NCBI GenBank assembly: GCA_030789695.1
Contig: CM061138.1
Span: 13,402,214-13,466,213, forward strand
Source of the DNA: Scilla litardierei
Taxonomy: Eukaryota > Streptophyta > Magnoliopsida > Asparagales > Asparagaceae
Length of the DNA stretch: 64,000 nucleotides
Direction: 5' to 3'
A program made the position numbers and the translations under genes. The number at the start of each line of letters is the position of its first letter. Within the stretch, counting starts at the first letter, position 1. The notes beneath the pieces were generated by a model. It did not search any database, was not told the origin of the DNA, and was given only the letters and a program-made list of their open reading frames with translations. Of the stretch, positions 1 to 9,359 are shown piece by piece.

Positions 1-993
1 GGACAGCTCATGTTTCATATGCAAGCAGAGAGGCCATTGGAGGAACCAATGCCCAAACAGGTTTAGGAAGAAAGACAATGACTCTTCTGGTTCAGCTTCA
101 TTGGGATTGGAGGACATGCATATCCGTGATGACAGAGGCCACGGTGAAAAGGGTAGAGATCCAGATATGTTCGCAGCGGGGTGACCGGTGAGGCACAAGT
201 TGTGTGGTTGATGGACATCGGGTGTTCTTTTCATATGACTCCACGTCGGAGTTGGTTTTCCACTTACCGTTCCCAAGAAGACGGAGGCTCTATTCTCATG
301 GAAAACAATGCGGCGTGTAAGACCGCGGGTATTGGAACTGTTCGCGTACCCTAGAAGACGTGAGGCATGTCCCCGATCTTTGAAAGAGCTTGATATCCAT
401 CGATGTGTTGGATAATGTTGGATGCAAGTCAGTTGTAGAGAATGACCAGCTGAGTGTATCCAAATGAGACATGGTTGTGATGAAGGAAAGAAAGGTAATG
501 AATTTATATGTACCATAACGTACCACAGTAGAGGGCGAAGCCGATGCCACCTCTACTAGCTCGAGTGACGAAGATTCAGGAAAGTTATGGCATTATTGTT
601 TGGATCACCCGTGTGATAAGACCCTCGATGTTTTTCGCTGAAGAAAAGTAATTGGAGCTAGTGATGAGAGGGTGGAGTTTTGTGAAAGCTGTGTATGAAA
701 AAAAGACAAATGTGCAGTTCAACACGTGATGTATACTAGCCGAGGTCTATTGGATTACATACATTCCGATGTGTGGGGGTGTGTCCTGTAGCGTTAGGAG
801 GTGGGGCTAGATACTTTGTGCATTTCATCGACGATTATTCTGGAAAAGTTTGGACGTATTTGATGAAGACAAATGATCAAACCTTTGGGATGTACAAGCA
901 ATGGCTTGCGATGGTTGAAAAGCAAACTGGCAAGACAGTGAAAGTCCTTAAATCCGACAAAGGAGGGGAGTATACCCCGAGGGAGTTCACTGG
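1..993 (+). pseudogene. Copia element C, part 1: end of gag, protease, start of integrase (degenerate)
   Basis: Ty1/copia gag-pol remnant that enters from before the window. A CCHC zinc knuckle (CFICKQRGHWRNQC) is readable at about 11-52. A protease motif (WLMDIGCSFHMTP) lies at about 205-246, with the catalytic D-S-G changed to D-I-G. A pre-integrase motif (LWHYCLDHPCDK) is near 582-620. The integrase core starts with HSDVWG near 757-778 and reaches the second catalytic aspartate in KSDKGGEYTPREF, about 951-990. The reading frame is broken several times, so this is a dead copy. It stops at 993 because a 2.4-kb LTR is inserted there, and the integrase resumes at 3432. It is the oldest layer of the 1-19363 nest. 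Confident as copia; the lineage (Tork-like) is only a guess. Confidence 0.85.
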
Positions 994-3426
994 TGTCACG
1001 CCCCGCTTCCCTAAAATGGAGGCGAGACGTGAAAAGGTCCGCACGAGAGTGGAGCTGTGAAGCCCCAAACCCGATAAGCGTCAATAAAACATAAGCATGT
1101 CCATGTAACCACAAACAGAACAACAATAATAACACAAGGAGAGACAGAAATAAAATCTCAAATCTCAGAATTTGTTCAACATTAAAATTAAGTTCAACAT
1201 CCAGAAAAGCCACCAGGCTAAAAGGAAGAGTCTAAAGGCACTGAACAAGGTCAACAAAAGGGACAACATAACAAAGTATTGGTGCCACGCACCGACAACA
1301 AAGCAGTCTAAACAACACAAACAATCTCTATGACTGATCGCCCGTGTCCACGAAGTCCTCGTCAAACACAGGCTCGGGCTCGACGTCTGCAAACACCTCG
1401 TCCTCAACAATGAACTCAGGCTCAGGATCTAACATGTGTCACCCAAAAGAGTACATGGGCACATGTCAGCAAGTCTAAAAGACTTGGGCAAGGAAACTGA
1501 AAGTAAGGTAAACTAACAACCTAGCAGTTATAGTATGATGCATGACATGGCAAGTATAGTATGGAAGTGACGAGTAAAGGGAAGTACAAGTAGCAAGTGG
1601 CAAGTAAGGCACGGATAACAAGTTTTACAAGTAAAACACGGACAAGTACAAGTCAAGTAGTTCACGTCAAGTCAAGTAAACACGTCAAGTAAACACGTCA
1701 AGTAAACAAGTTATGCACATAGATTTCGTCTGCTGGCTAGAGTGGCTGATCGGGCCAACTCGTAAGCTCAGGTGACCGCTTATCCCTACCCCTCCACGTG
1801 TATCGAGCCAGGGCATTACCCCGCACACGGAATGCTCGCTTCTGGAACACGAGCCAGGAAGTGTATTTAACACGTATGGCGTAGGGTTATGCCTGCAACG
1901 CAGGTGCCTAGCCGGAAACAAGTAGATCGGGCATTGGCTATCAACCAACTCACGTAGCCCACTTCTGGAACACGAGCCAGGAAACACAAGTATTGTAGCG
2001 TGTGCTACGAATGCGACATTCAACATGGATAGCATGGATGACAATTAATTCGCGTACCGTTAATTAAAATTAAACATGACATGGTAGTTATGCAACATGA
2101 TAAATGACGGGTCTAGTTTTGTTGTCAAGCTAGATCCTAAAATTGCGCCTAGGCGAGTATCATTTCGTCGCCTAGTCTCTTTTACGCCTACAACAAGCGA
2201 ATGGCCTAAGACATGGCCCAAAACCCTAAGTGGCAAGTTTCACTTGCCTAGCACCGAGGATGACGATCACGTAGGTTCGGCACACAAATGCTAACTACGG
2301 AGATGAGATCGCTGCCATGGCAAAACAATATTAGAACAACATCCAACCTAGTTTTATTAGGGTTTCACAAAAACACAAATGAGTTATGAGAATATTAAGA
2401 GATCGATCACTACCTTAGGAAGCGGAAGAACGATACCGAGCAAGCACGGCGACGGAAGAAACGATCCGGGGAACTAGGGTTCAGATCTGGAAATGTGAAG
2501 ACATTCTGGAGAAATGGGGTTTTGGGGATTTTTGGGGGTTTTCCGGCGACCTAGAGGTGGTGGCCGGCCAAAATGGAGAGGGGAGCTCCAAGGGAGGAAT
2601 GAATGGCTTGGGGAAATGTTGGAGGGTGATTTGGAGAAGAAAATGGCTCAGGAGAATGAAAGAGGTATGAAAGAAATCGTGGGTGGGGTTTAAATAGGAA
2701 GGGCTGGCGGCTGCCCAGAAATTAGGGTTTTATCACTGATTAGTCGGTCAAAGAGCAACCTCTGACCGACTAGTTTGTGAACTAGTCGGTCGGTTGACCA
2801 ACGCAGACCGACTAAGTGTAAACAGTAACTCCTGTACAAAAATAGGATTTAGATTTAGTCGGTCAAAGAACAACTACTGACCGACTAGTTTCTCATCTAG
2901 TCGGTCGACGAACGTTCTTAGACCGACTAAGAATGAATAGTACTTGGAATCAAAAATGATCATAGAGCTAGTCGGTTAAAGAACGATTGCTGACCGACTA
3001 GTTTGCAACCTAGTCGGTCGACAAATGTTCTTAGACCGACTAACGATAAACAGTAACTCTTGTACAATTGACAAAGCCCACTAGTCGGTCCATGAAGGTT
3101 TGCCGACCGACTAAATCGTCATCTAATCGGTCGGTTCCCCTTCTTGTACCGGCTAACGTGCACAGAAAGTTCCGAAATGGAGCGCGAAGCTCCGGGATCG
3201 ATTCCTAAGACTTCTAGGCTTGATCTAACAATAAGATATGACCGATATGAAGCCCATCATGAATGACTTACTCCGAAATCGACGATCAACGGAAGAAGCT
3301 AGGAAAACACGACGAAACGATCGAAATTGAAAGCTACGGAGACGAAAACCACACACAAAAGGAGAAAATCCACCAAAACATATATATAATATAAATAATC
3401 CAGATAAATGAAAACCAGTCGTTACA
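994..3426 (-). mobile_element. Solo LTR (gypsy/chromovirus-like) inserted in copia C
   Basis: The block begins TGTCACGCCCCG and ends CGTTACA, with the TG...CA termini of an LTR. It is flanked by the perfect 5-bp duplication ACTGG (989-993 and 3427-3431). Removing it rejoins the copia integrase reading. It holds no recognisable coding domain, primer site or second copy of its ends, so at 2,433 bp it is best read as a solo LTR left by LTR-LTR recombination. The end sequence resembles the LTRs of elements E (37950) and F (51301), which fit the antisense orientation of a chromovirus; hence the minus strand. Inside are short CACGTCAAGTAAA repeats (about 1664-1710), a repeated CTTCTGGAACACGAGCCAGG (about 1841 and 1963) and the 113-bp array at 2742. 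Confidence 0.82.
2742..3175. repeat. 113-bp tandem array, four units, built of inverted TAGTCGGTC/GACCGACTA pairs
   Basis: Units start near 2742, 2856, 2969 and 3082, a period of 113-114 bp. Each unit holds TAGTCGGTC, GACCGACTA, TAGTCGGTC, GACCGACTA in that order, so each could fold into two adjacent hairpins. The fourth unit is the most diverged. The array lies inside the solo LTR. Its role is unknown; candidates are an enhancer-like U3 array or simple tandem expansion. Confidence 0.85.
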
Positions 3427-3431
3427 ACTGG

Positions 3432-4974
3432 ATTCTGTAGATCCCATGGGATTCGATGTCATTTTACTACACAGTGTGATCCACAGTCGAACGGGTTTGT
3501 AGAGAGGGTGAATAGAACGTTAGAGAGAGTGCGATGCTTGAGGCACTCGGCCGGTTTGGAGAAGGAATTTTAGGATGAGATTCTTACGACCGCCATGCAT
3601 ATAGTGAATCGAGTTTCGTCGACGGCGATTAACTATCAAATTTCGGAAGAGAATTGAAGTGGAAAAATTGGTGACTACTCCTACATAGCATTGTTGGTTG
3701 CCTGGTATATGCACATGAGAGGGGCGACAAGTTGGATCCGAGGGTTAAGAAGTACATTTTTCTCGGATATGACAATGGTGTAAAAGGATATCGCTTGTGG
3801 GACCCGGTGGGCCGCAATGTGATCTTGAGTAGGCATGCCACCTTCGATGAGTCTGTGATGCTCAGTACGAAGCATACTCATTTGAAGGGGACGAGACACC
3901 TGTGGAGACCGCGCTAGAGACTGTTGATATTTCGATCCCATTTCAGAGGAGACCGGGCAAGGAGCTCATGGTCGAGGTCCCCGTTGTAGAACATGATGAG
4001 GTCGATGTTCAGGACCATATGCAAACGATCGTCCAATCTCAGGTGCGTGATGAATTTATTGCAGTTGAGATGCAGAGGTCCAAGCGATCCAAAAAGACAC
4101 CTGAGAGACTTGGAGCTTGGGATTATACATCATTCTCCTTTGACGACAAGACGTATGCCTTGAACATTGAGCACGAGAAGCCAATGACATATGGTGGAGC
4201 CATAAGCTCGAGTGATGTGACGAGTTGGCATGGAGCTATGGAGGAAGAGATGTAGTGTCTCCACCACAATGACATATGGAAATTAGTGTCTCTACCACAT
4301 GAGAAGTGTGCCATTGGATGTAGGTGGATATACAAGGTCAAAGAAAGCTCGATCGAAGATGGTGGGGATGTACGATACAAATTAAGGCTAGTGGCCAAGG
4401 GTTTTGCACAGAGAGAGGGATAGGACTACAATGAGATATTTTTTCTGGTGATAAGACACTTCCCTTCGCGTTTTGTTGACCCTAATAGCATCCATGGACA
4501 TGGAGTTGAAGCAACTCGATGTCAAGACCGCTTTTCTATATGGTGATTTGGATGAGAATATTTACATGCATTAACCAGAAGGGTTCGTGACGGAAGGCAA
4601 TGAGAGAATGATCTACATGTTAAAGAAATCATTGTACGTGTTGAAGCAATCATACAGACAGTGTTACAAGCGATTTGATAGCTTTATGATGAGTGTTGGA
4701 TTTGAGCAGAGCGTGAATGATCAATGTGTAAGTGCACACATTGGATGATAGGTCGTGCATCTACCTCTTACTCTATGTTGACGACATGTTGATCGCTTCC
4801 TCTAACATGTTCAAGGTCAAGAAGTTAAAGGTGAAGTTGGACAATGAATTTGATATGAAAGATTTGGGCCCGACGAAGAAAATCCTAGAGACGGAGATAT
4901 CCCGGGATAGGAGTAAGGATGAGTTGAGATTGTTGGCGTTGCAGTCGTCGAGTACCGAAGATGAGAAGAAGGCT
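3432..4974 (+). pseudogene. Copia element C, part 2: end of integrase, linker, reverse transcriptase N-part
   Basis: This resumes the interrupted copia. The first residues, around FTTQCDPQSNGFVERVNRTL, are the integrase segment with the catalytic glutamate and sit directly downstream of the break at 993. The integrase C-terminal motif KKYIFLGYDNGVKGYRLW is at 3750-3810. A linker follows (3900-4200), then the RT start (SWHGAMEEEM, 4226-4255), RWIYKVKE near 4324 and the RT catalytic motif LLYVDDMLIAS at about 4765-4800. Many stops and shifts separate these pieces. The block ends at 4974, where copia A is inserted, and the next residues of RT (VPYASAVG) appear at 17846. Confidence 0.85.
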
Positions 4975-5088
4975 TATTGTGTAGTGTGTGTTATTGGGTG
5001 TGTGTGTGTAAAGAAAGGAGAGGGTTAATATAAATAGAAGTGATAGCCATTCTTTGGGGCTAATCACCACTTTCCACCCAATTCAACA
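4975..5088 (+). repeat. 5' LTR of copia A (114 bp)
   Basis: Starts TATTGTG and ends TTCAACA; the ends are an imperfect TGTTG/CAACA pair in which the second base has become A in both LTRs, so the change predates insertion. The left flank is AGGCT. The LTR includes a GT-rich stretch and a TATA box at 5029-5037. Confidence 0.93.
5029..5037 (+). promoter_or_regulatory. TATA box in the copia A LTR
   Basis: TATAAATAG lies 51 bp before the end of the 5' LTR. It is the only strong TATA match in the LTR and is kept unchanged in the 3' LTR. In such a short LTR, U3, R and U5 must all be very compact. Confidence 0.65.
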
Positions 5089-5100
5089 TGGTATCAAAGC
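5089..5100 (+). other. Primer binding site of copia A (initiator tRNA-Met type)
   Basis: TGGTATCAAAGC directly abuts the LTR end. It matches the usual plant copia primer site TGGTATCAGAGC except for one base. Confidence 0.85.
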
Positions 5101-5492
5101 CCTAAAACCAAAACCCTAACCCCTGAGCCTAAACCCTAACCCGCAGCCACTCATCCGCGCCGCCGCCGCCCATCCTCGCCGCCACCGCCTGCGCGCGCTC
5201 GCCGCCACCGCCTGCGACCGCGCGCGCCGCCGCGCGCGCCGCCGCCTGCGCGCGCCGCCTTCCGCTGCCGCCGCTCCACGCCGTGTGATCCCCTCTCTTC
5301 CAAGGCCTCTTCTAGCCACCACAAAACCCTAACTAGCCCCAAAAACCCCAAAAACCCTAACCCTAGATCTATGGTAGAGTCATGAAAAGGACTCCATAGA
5401 TTTACGGTTAGGGTATGCCCTAGAAGAGGAAGAAGAGAAGTAGATCTGCGGATCTAAGGAGGGAGAGTGGAGAGATCTGCGGATCTGAAGAG
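5101..5492 (+). other. 5' leader of copia A
   Basis: Untranslated leader between primer site and gag ATG. It contains several AAACCCTA telobox-like motifs (about 5105-5140 and 5320-5365) and a CG-rich stretch of CGCCGC and GCGCGC repeats at about 5155-5270. Long open frames across the CG-rich stretch are Ala/Arg-rich, occur on several frames at once and are compositional, not genes. Confidence 0.7.
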
Positions 5493-5915
5493 ATGGGGGA
5501 CAATCTTACCTCAGCTGACATGAAGGCCTTCATTGGTGAGATAACGAAGCTGCTTGCTTCGAAGGAGTTGGGATCCTCGAGTGGATCGACGCCTTCACGA
5601 CCCGTGCAGAAGCTGGAGTTGATGCCCAATGATGTGAAATTGGAAGGGACGAAGAATTACCTTAGTTGGTCCAGGAGGGTGCTTCTCATCCTGAAGTCGA
5701 AGGGGTTAGAAGGCGTCGTTCTGGGTTCATGTAAGGAACCGGTGGATAAGGATGGGGATGATTGGAAAGTCTGGAGCACCACCAACTCACTGGTGGCTGC
5801 TTGGTTGATGACATCGATGGTTCCACCCATTGCTGGGATGGTGGAGGCCATAGAGAGTGCTGCGGGGATATGGAGTATGGTGGAGAAAATGTATTCTGGA
5901 GCAGGGAATGTGATG
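5493..5915 (+). pseudogene. Copia A gag, N-terminal part (interrupted by copia B)
   Basis: Retrotransposon capsid (Gag) start. The ATG at 5493 opens MGDNLTSADM and runs without stops for 141 codons. It contains the copia gag hallmarks LEGTKNYLSWSRRV (about residues 51-64) and AAWLMTSM (about residues 102-109), and ends in GAGNVM where copia B is inserted. The same frame continues at 13622, so the host gag is in frame across the insertion. The last 45 bp (5871-5915) are repeated at 13577-13621. Confidence 0.85.
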
Positions 5916-6521
5916 TTGGATATGGAAGACGTTTGTACACCCTTGTGGGGGATGTACGAGGGAATACGGACCTCGAACGTCGCGCACACGAAGTCATGTG
6001 CAAAGGGAATCTGTTCCCTTGCGGAGAGGATCTCTGTATGAGCGGGAAAGTCGCATTATATATGCATAAGTGCATGCGACATATGGCTAATAAAGGGGGA
6101 ATATCTTAAGCTTATGTTGTACCATGCATATGGTACAACTTAAGCTTATAATGTGCCATGTATCATGGTACACCTTAATTAAGTTGTTCCAAAGGAACAA
6201 CTTACCCTAAAATAACTACCTTGGGGGCTATAAATAAGACCCAAGGGTAGCCATTTTCCTAACACATTTTGCATGAAATTCATGCATGCATCTTCTTCAT
6301 AGCGAAGCTCTGCAGAAATATTTCCTCTCCCTCCATCCAAGTTCTTAATCTAAAATAGAGATTTAGATTGTGGGATTAGTAGCCTTACTCCGTTCGTGAG
6401 TAGACTCGATCCGTCGTGGCGAATCCGAAGGCGAAGTTCGTAGACTACCGTGCCGCGTACGCAAGCGTAAGTCTAAACTTCATGTTATCGATCCTAACTC
6501 TGTTTTGGACAGGATCCTTCA
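5914..6521 (+). repeat. 5' LTR of copia B (608 bp)
   Basis: Begins TGTTGG and ends CCTTCA directly before the primer site at 6522. The 3' LTR at 13097 matches its first 481 bp. Three consecutive inverted repeats lie just upstream of the TATA box: TTGTACCAT/ATGGTACAA (6117-6138), GTGCCATG/CATGGTAC (6153-6171, imperfect) and AAGTTGTTCC/GGAACAACTT with a 3-nt loop (6181-6203). Confidence 0.9.
6229..6237 (+). promoter_or_regulatory. TATA box in the copia B LTR
   Basis: TATAAATAA follows a GC-rich CTTGGGGGC context, about 25 bp after the last of three hairpins. It is conserved in the truncated 3' LTR (about 13412). Confidence 0.6.
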
Positions 6522-6535
6522 TTGGTATCAGAGCC
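6522..6535 (+). other. Primer binding site of copia B
   Basis: TTGGTATCAGAGCC contains a perfect match to the plant initiator tRNA-Met primer site and fixes the right end of the 5' LTR. Confidence 0.9.
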
Positions 6536-6587
6536 ATATGGGTTCGCCCCGGTCAATCCACCGCCCCGTCGAAACTACGAACGAGTC

Positions 6588-6737
6588 GTTGTCTTTTTCA
6601 CGAATGGGTCTCCTACTATTACGGATATAGTAGGAACGCTTCGTGACGGAGAGAACGCAGCGGTTGTTCTTTTCACGTTAGGGTCTCCTATCATTATGGA
6701 TATGGTAGGAACTCTCCGTGACGGGAAGAACCGACCG
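6588..6737 (+). repeat. 75-bp tandem duplication with hairpins in the copia B leader
   Basis: Two units start at 6588 and 6663. Both share the order TTTTCACG, GGGTCTCCTA, GGATAT, GGTAGGAAC or AGTAGGAAC, and CGTGACGG. The first contains a CCTACTAT/ATAGTAGG hairpin. It is the first of several repeated modules in this leader. Confidence 0.75.
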
Positions 6738-6984
6738 TTCACGTAGTACGTTATTCATTTTTGGCACACGGCCATTAAGAGATAACTAATTTCTTCGACG
6801 AACGGGTGCTTCATCGAGGAAGATGATGGAAGTTATTTCCATCGGGTAAGAGGAAAATTTGGTGCATGTGCACCATGGCCAAATGGGCCATGAAGGCCAT
6901 GCACCCCCTCTCCTCATACGGAGGGGGTTGGCTACGGCCAATAACCACCGGCGACCACCCCATCAAGGGGGAGGAGAAAGTGCG

Positions 6985-7490
6985 GCAACCCCATTCAAAG
7001 GGGGTGGCCGGCCATGGCCAAAGGGGCCATGGCCGGCCAACGCCGAAAGGCCTTGACCATGGCCGGCCATGGCCAAGCCATGACCGGCCAAGGCCGGGCC
7101 GGCAGTGGCCGGCCTGCCGGCCCTGGCAGAGGCCAGGGCCGGCGCCCCGGCCACTGCCAGGGCCAGGCCGGCCCTGGCAGAGGCCAGGGCCGGCGCCCTG
7201 GCCTCAGGCCAGGGCCTGGCCGAGGCCAGGGCAGGAGCCCTGGCCCCGGCCAGCGGCCAGGCCGCCCTGGCAAGAGGCCAGGGCAGCGCCCTGGCCTCAG
7301 GCCAGGGCCTGGCCGAGGCCAGGGCAGGAGCCCTGGCCCCGGCCAGTGGCCTGGCCGGCCGGCCCTGGCAGAGGCCAGGGCCTGGCCGGCCCTGGCCGAG
7401 GGGGGCAGGTCCCCTGGCCGGCCAAGGCAGAGGCCCTGGCCGGCCATTGGCCAAGCCCCGGCCAGGGCAGAGGCCCTGGCCGGGAGAAGT
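6985..7490. repeat. GGCC-rich low-complexity tandem repeat in the copia B leader
   Basis: About 500 bp made almost entirely of GGCCAGGGCC, GGCCGGCC and CCTGGC words, far more GC-rich than its surroundings. All six frames stay open because the composition lacks A/T, giving long Pro/Gly/Ala/Arg-rich frames on both strands; these are not genes. Longer repeats are visible, such as two copies of a block around GGCCTCAGGCCAGGGCCTGG (about 7199 and 7292). Confidence 0.85.
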
Positions 7491-7689
7491 TGCAGTTCGA
7501 ATATTGGTCGACCAATTTTGTGTTTTTGGTCGACCAATCTGGCAGAAGGTCTGGGTCGACTGTAAATTTGTCAACTAACCCATACGGGGTGACAAAGGGC
7601 GTTGGTCAAACTCGAATGTGTCGATTAGCCCATACGGGGCTAACCACAGTGCCGACTAGTTCATACGGGACTAACGTTTTAATGAAGTT

Positions 7690-7940
7690 TTTAACTTGGG
7701 CTCTACTCCTTGAAGATTAGCCATAGTGCTCTACTTCATGCGAGATTAGCCAAGTCATTGTGCTCTACTCTTCGGAGATTAGCCAATGTACTTATGAAAT
7801 TGTGCTCTACTCCTTGAAGATTAGCCGTAATGCTCTACTTCATGCGAGATTAGCCATGTCATTGTGCTCTACTCTACGGAGATTAGCCAATGAACTTATG
7901 ACGTTGTGCTCTACTCTACGGAGATTAGCCAATGTATTTT
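7690..7940 (+). repeat. Degenerate tandem repeat TGCTCTACTC...GATTAGCCA in the copia B leader
   Basis: Six to seven copies of a 30-50 bp unit containing GTGCTCTACT and GAGATTAGCCA or GAAGATTAGCC. Pairs of units form a higher-order repeat of about 115 bp. Confidence 0.75.
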
Positions 7941-7975
7941 ATATTCATTTTGAAAAATACGTTTTTCAAAAACGC

Positions 7976-8281
7976 TTTTCCGCTGCTAAGTACTATAAGA
8001 GTACTAACATTTGATAAAGTGAGGGAGAAATATTGAAAGTTACTCTAGATGGTGATTGGAAACATAGTGACCTTTCCGATTCTAGAGTAACATCTTCAAT
8101 ATTTTTCGAAAGTAACTTATCAAATACTTATTTTCCGCTGCTAGTACTATAAGAGTACTATAGTTTGATAAGTGATGGGGGAATATTGAAAGTTGTTCTA
8201 GATGGTGATTGGAATCATAGAGACCTTTTCGATTCTAGAACAACACCTTCAATATTTTTCGAAAGTAACTTATCAAATATG
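7976..8281 (+). repeat. 155-bp tandem duplication, each unit a long hairpin, upstream of B gag
   Basis: Two units start at about 7976 and 8131 with CCGCTGCT, then ATAAGAGTACTA. Each contains an inverted pair, ATTGAAAGTTACTCTAGA with TCTAGAGTAACATCTTCAAT in the first and the matching TTGTTCTAGA with TCTAGAACAACACC in the second. Arm changes are partly compensatory (ACTC with GAGT, TGTTC with GAACA), which suggests a conserved RNA fold, perhaps for packaging or dimerisation. That role is inferred. Confidence 0.75.
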
Positions 8282-8432
8282 ATATAATTCCAAGTGGGAT
8301 TTGAATTTTAGAACTATCCAAATGGGATATTCTATTATCATTTCAAGTGGGAGTTATATTTTAAGAATTTTTTATGCAATGTTTTTGATCGAACCTTCGG
8401 TTTTGTGTCTTTTGCAGCATTTTAAAAGTAAA

Positions 8433-9359
8433 ATGTCTTCCGCTTCAAAGAATATCGTCGCTGAGTTAAACAAAGGTGAAAAACTCAACGGCGATAATTA
8501 CAAACTTTGGTCCATTAAGATACAATACGTTTTAGAGGAGCAAGAAGTGCTCGAAACTCTAAAGAACGTAATGATTGAACCCGAGTTGGGCACTACGGCC
8601 CAACACCGAAGAGACAAGGAAGCTTTTGATGCTTGGTCTCGGAAGAATAAGATAGCGCGCATTACGTTATTAAGCAGTATGGCTGATGACATAATGTGCA
8701 TCTTCCGAGAACATGACCTAGCTATGGACATATGGTCCAAGCTAGAGGAGAAGTTCGGTGGCACATCGGTGTCCAAACTTCGCGCCTTAACTATAAAGTT
8801 CGATACATATAAGAAACGTCCAGATCATTCCATAGGGAAACATCTGCGACATATGGCGAACCTTATCTCGGAGTTAAAGGACGCAGGTCATGTGCTCACA
8901 GATGAGCAACAAATCCAAGCAGTCATACGTTCCCTACCAAATGGGTGGGATCAGATGAAGATGCATCTCACTCATAATGAGAGCATCAAGACCTTCAACG
9001 ATGTTTCCAAGCACCTCGAATTAGAGGAAGAGCGGCTTGCGGCTGCCAAGCCAGGTGCAGAAGTGCACATGGTTGCTAGTTCCTCACACGGGGGAAAGAA
9101 ACGTAAAGATCGTTCGAAGTCTTCTAATGAACGTAATAAGCAACCTGAGTCTACCAAGGAACCCAAACATAAGGGTGGACACAAGAAATGGCACAAGAAG
9201 AAAGACTTGAAAAGAATCAAGTGCTTCAAGTGCAACAAGCTCGGTCACTATGCTCGTTCGTGTACGAGTGGAAGTGACGAGGTAACTTGTAATACTAGTT
9301 ACATATGTGTTTCTAGTTCACTATTTCTTGTGGAATCTAATCCATTTTGGGATAATTGA
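8433..9359 (+). CDS. Copia B gag (capsid and nucleocapsid)
   Basis: A 308-codon open frame from MSSASKNIVAEL, chosen because it follows the leader repeats and starts the usual copia gag motif (KGEKLNGDNYKLWSIKIQ, residues 13-30); the frame is open 44 codons further upstream. The UBN2-type capsid region runs to about residue 215, a Lys/Arg-rich stretch follows (about 225-268), and one CCHC knuckle (CFKCNKLGHYARSC) is encoded at 9222-9263. The frame ends at 9359 just as the protease starts in another frame, so a 1-nt shift separates gag from pol. It is the only intact gag frame of element B. Confidence 0.85.
   Translation: MSSASKNIVAELNKGEKLNGDNYKLWSIKIQYVLEEQEVLETLKNVMIEPELGTTAQHRRDKEAFDAWSRKNKIARITLLSSMADDIMCIFREHDLAMDIWSKLEEKFGGTSVSKLRALTIKFDTYKKRPDHSIGKHLRHMANLISELKDAGHVLTDEQQIQAVIRSLPNGWDQMKMHLTHNESIKTFNDVSKHLELEEERLAAAKPGAEVHMVASSSHGGKKRKDRSKSSNERNKQPESTKEPKHKGGHKKWHKKKDLKRIKCFKCNKLGHYARSCTSGSDEVTCNTSYICVSSSLFLVESNPFWDN

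Noticed and set aside
2742..3175. Regularly spaced repeats that could suggest a CRISPR array
   Set aside because: The period is 113 bp, the repeat words are 9 bp and palindromic, the spacers are related to each other, and the setting is a plant LTR.
5116..5351. Ala/Arg-rich minus-strand open frames near copia A
   Set aside because: They lie in the CG-rich untranslated leader of copia A, opposite to its transcription, and reflect CGC repeats.
6866..7720. Long overlapping open frames on both strands (up to 284 codons)
   Set aside because: They run through the GGCC repeat, where stop codons cannot occur in any frame. The translations are Pro/Gly/Ala/Arg repeats with no domain.
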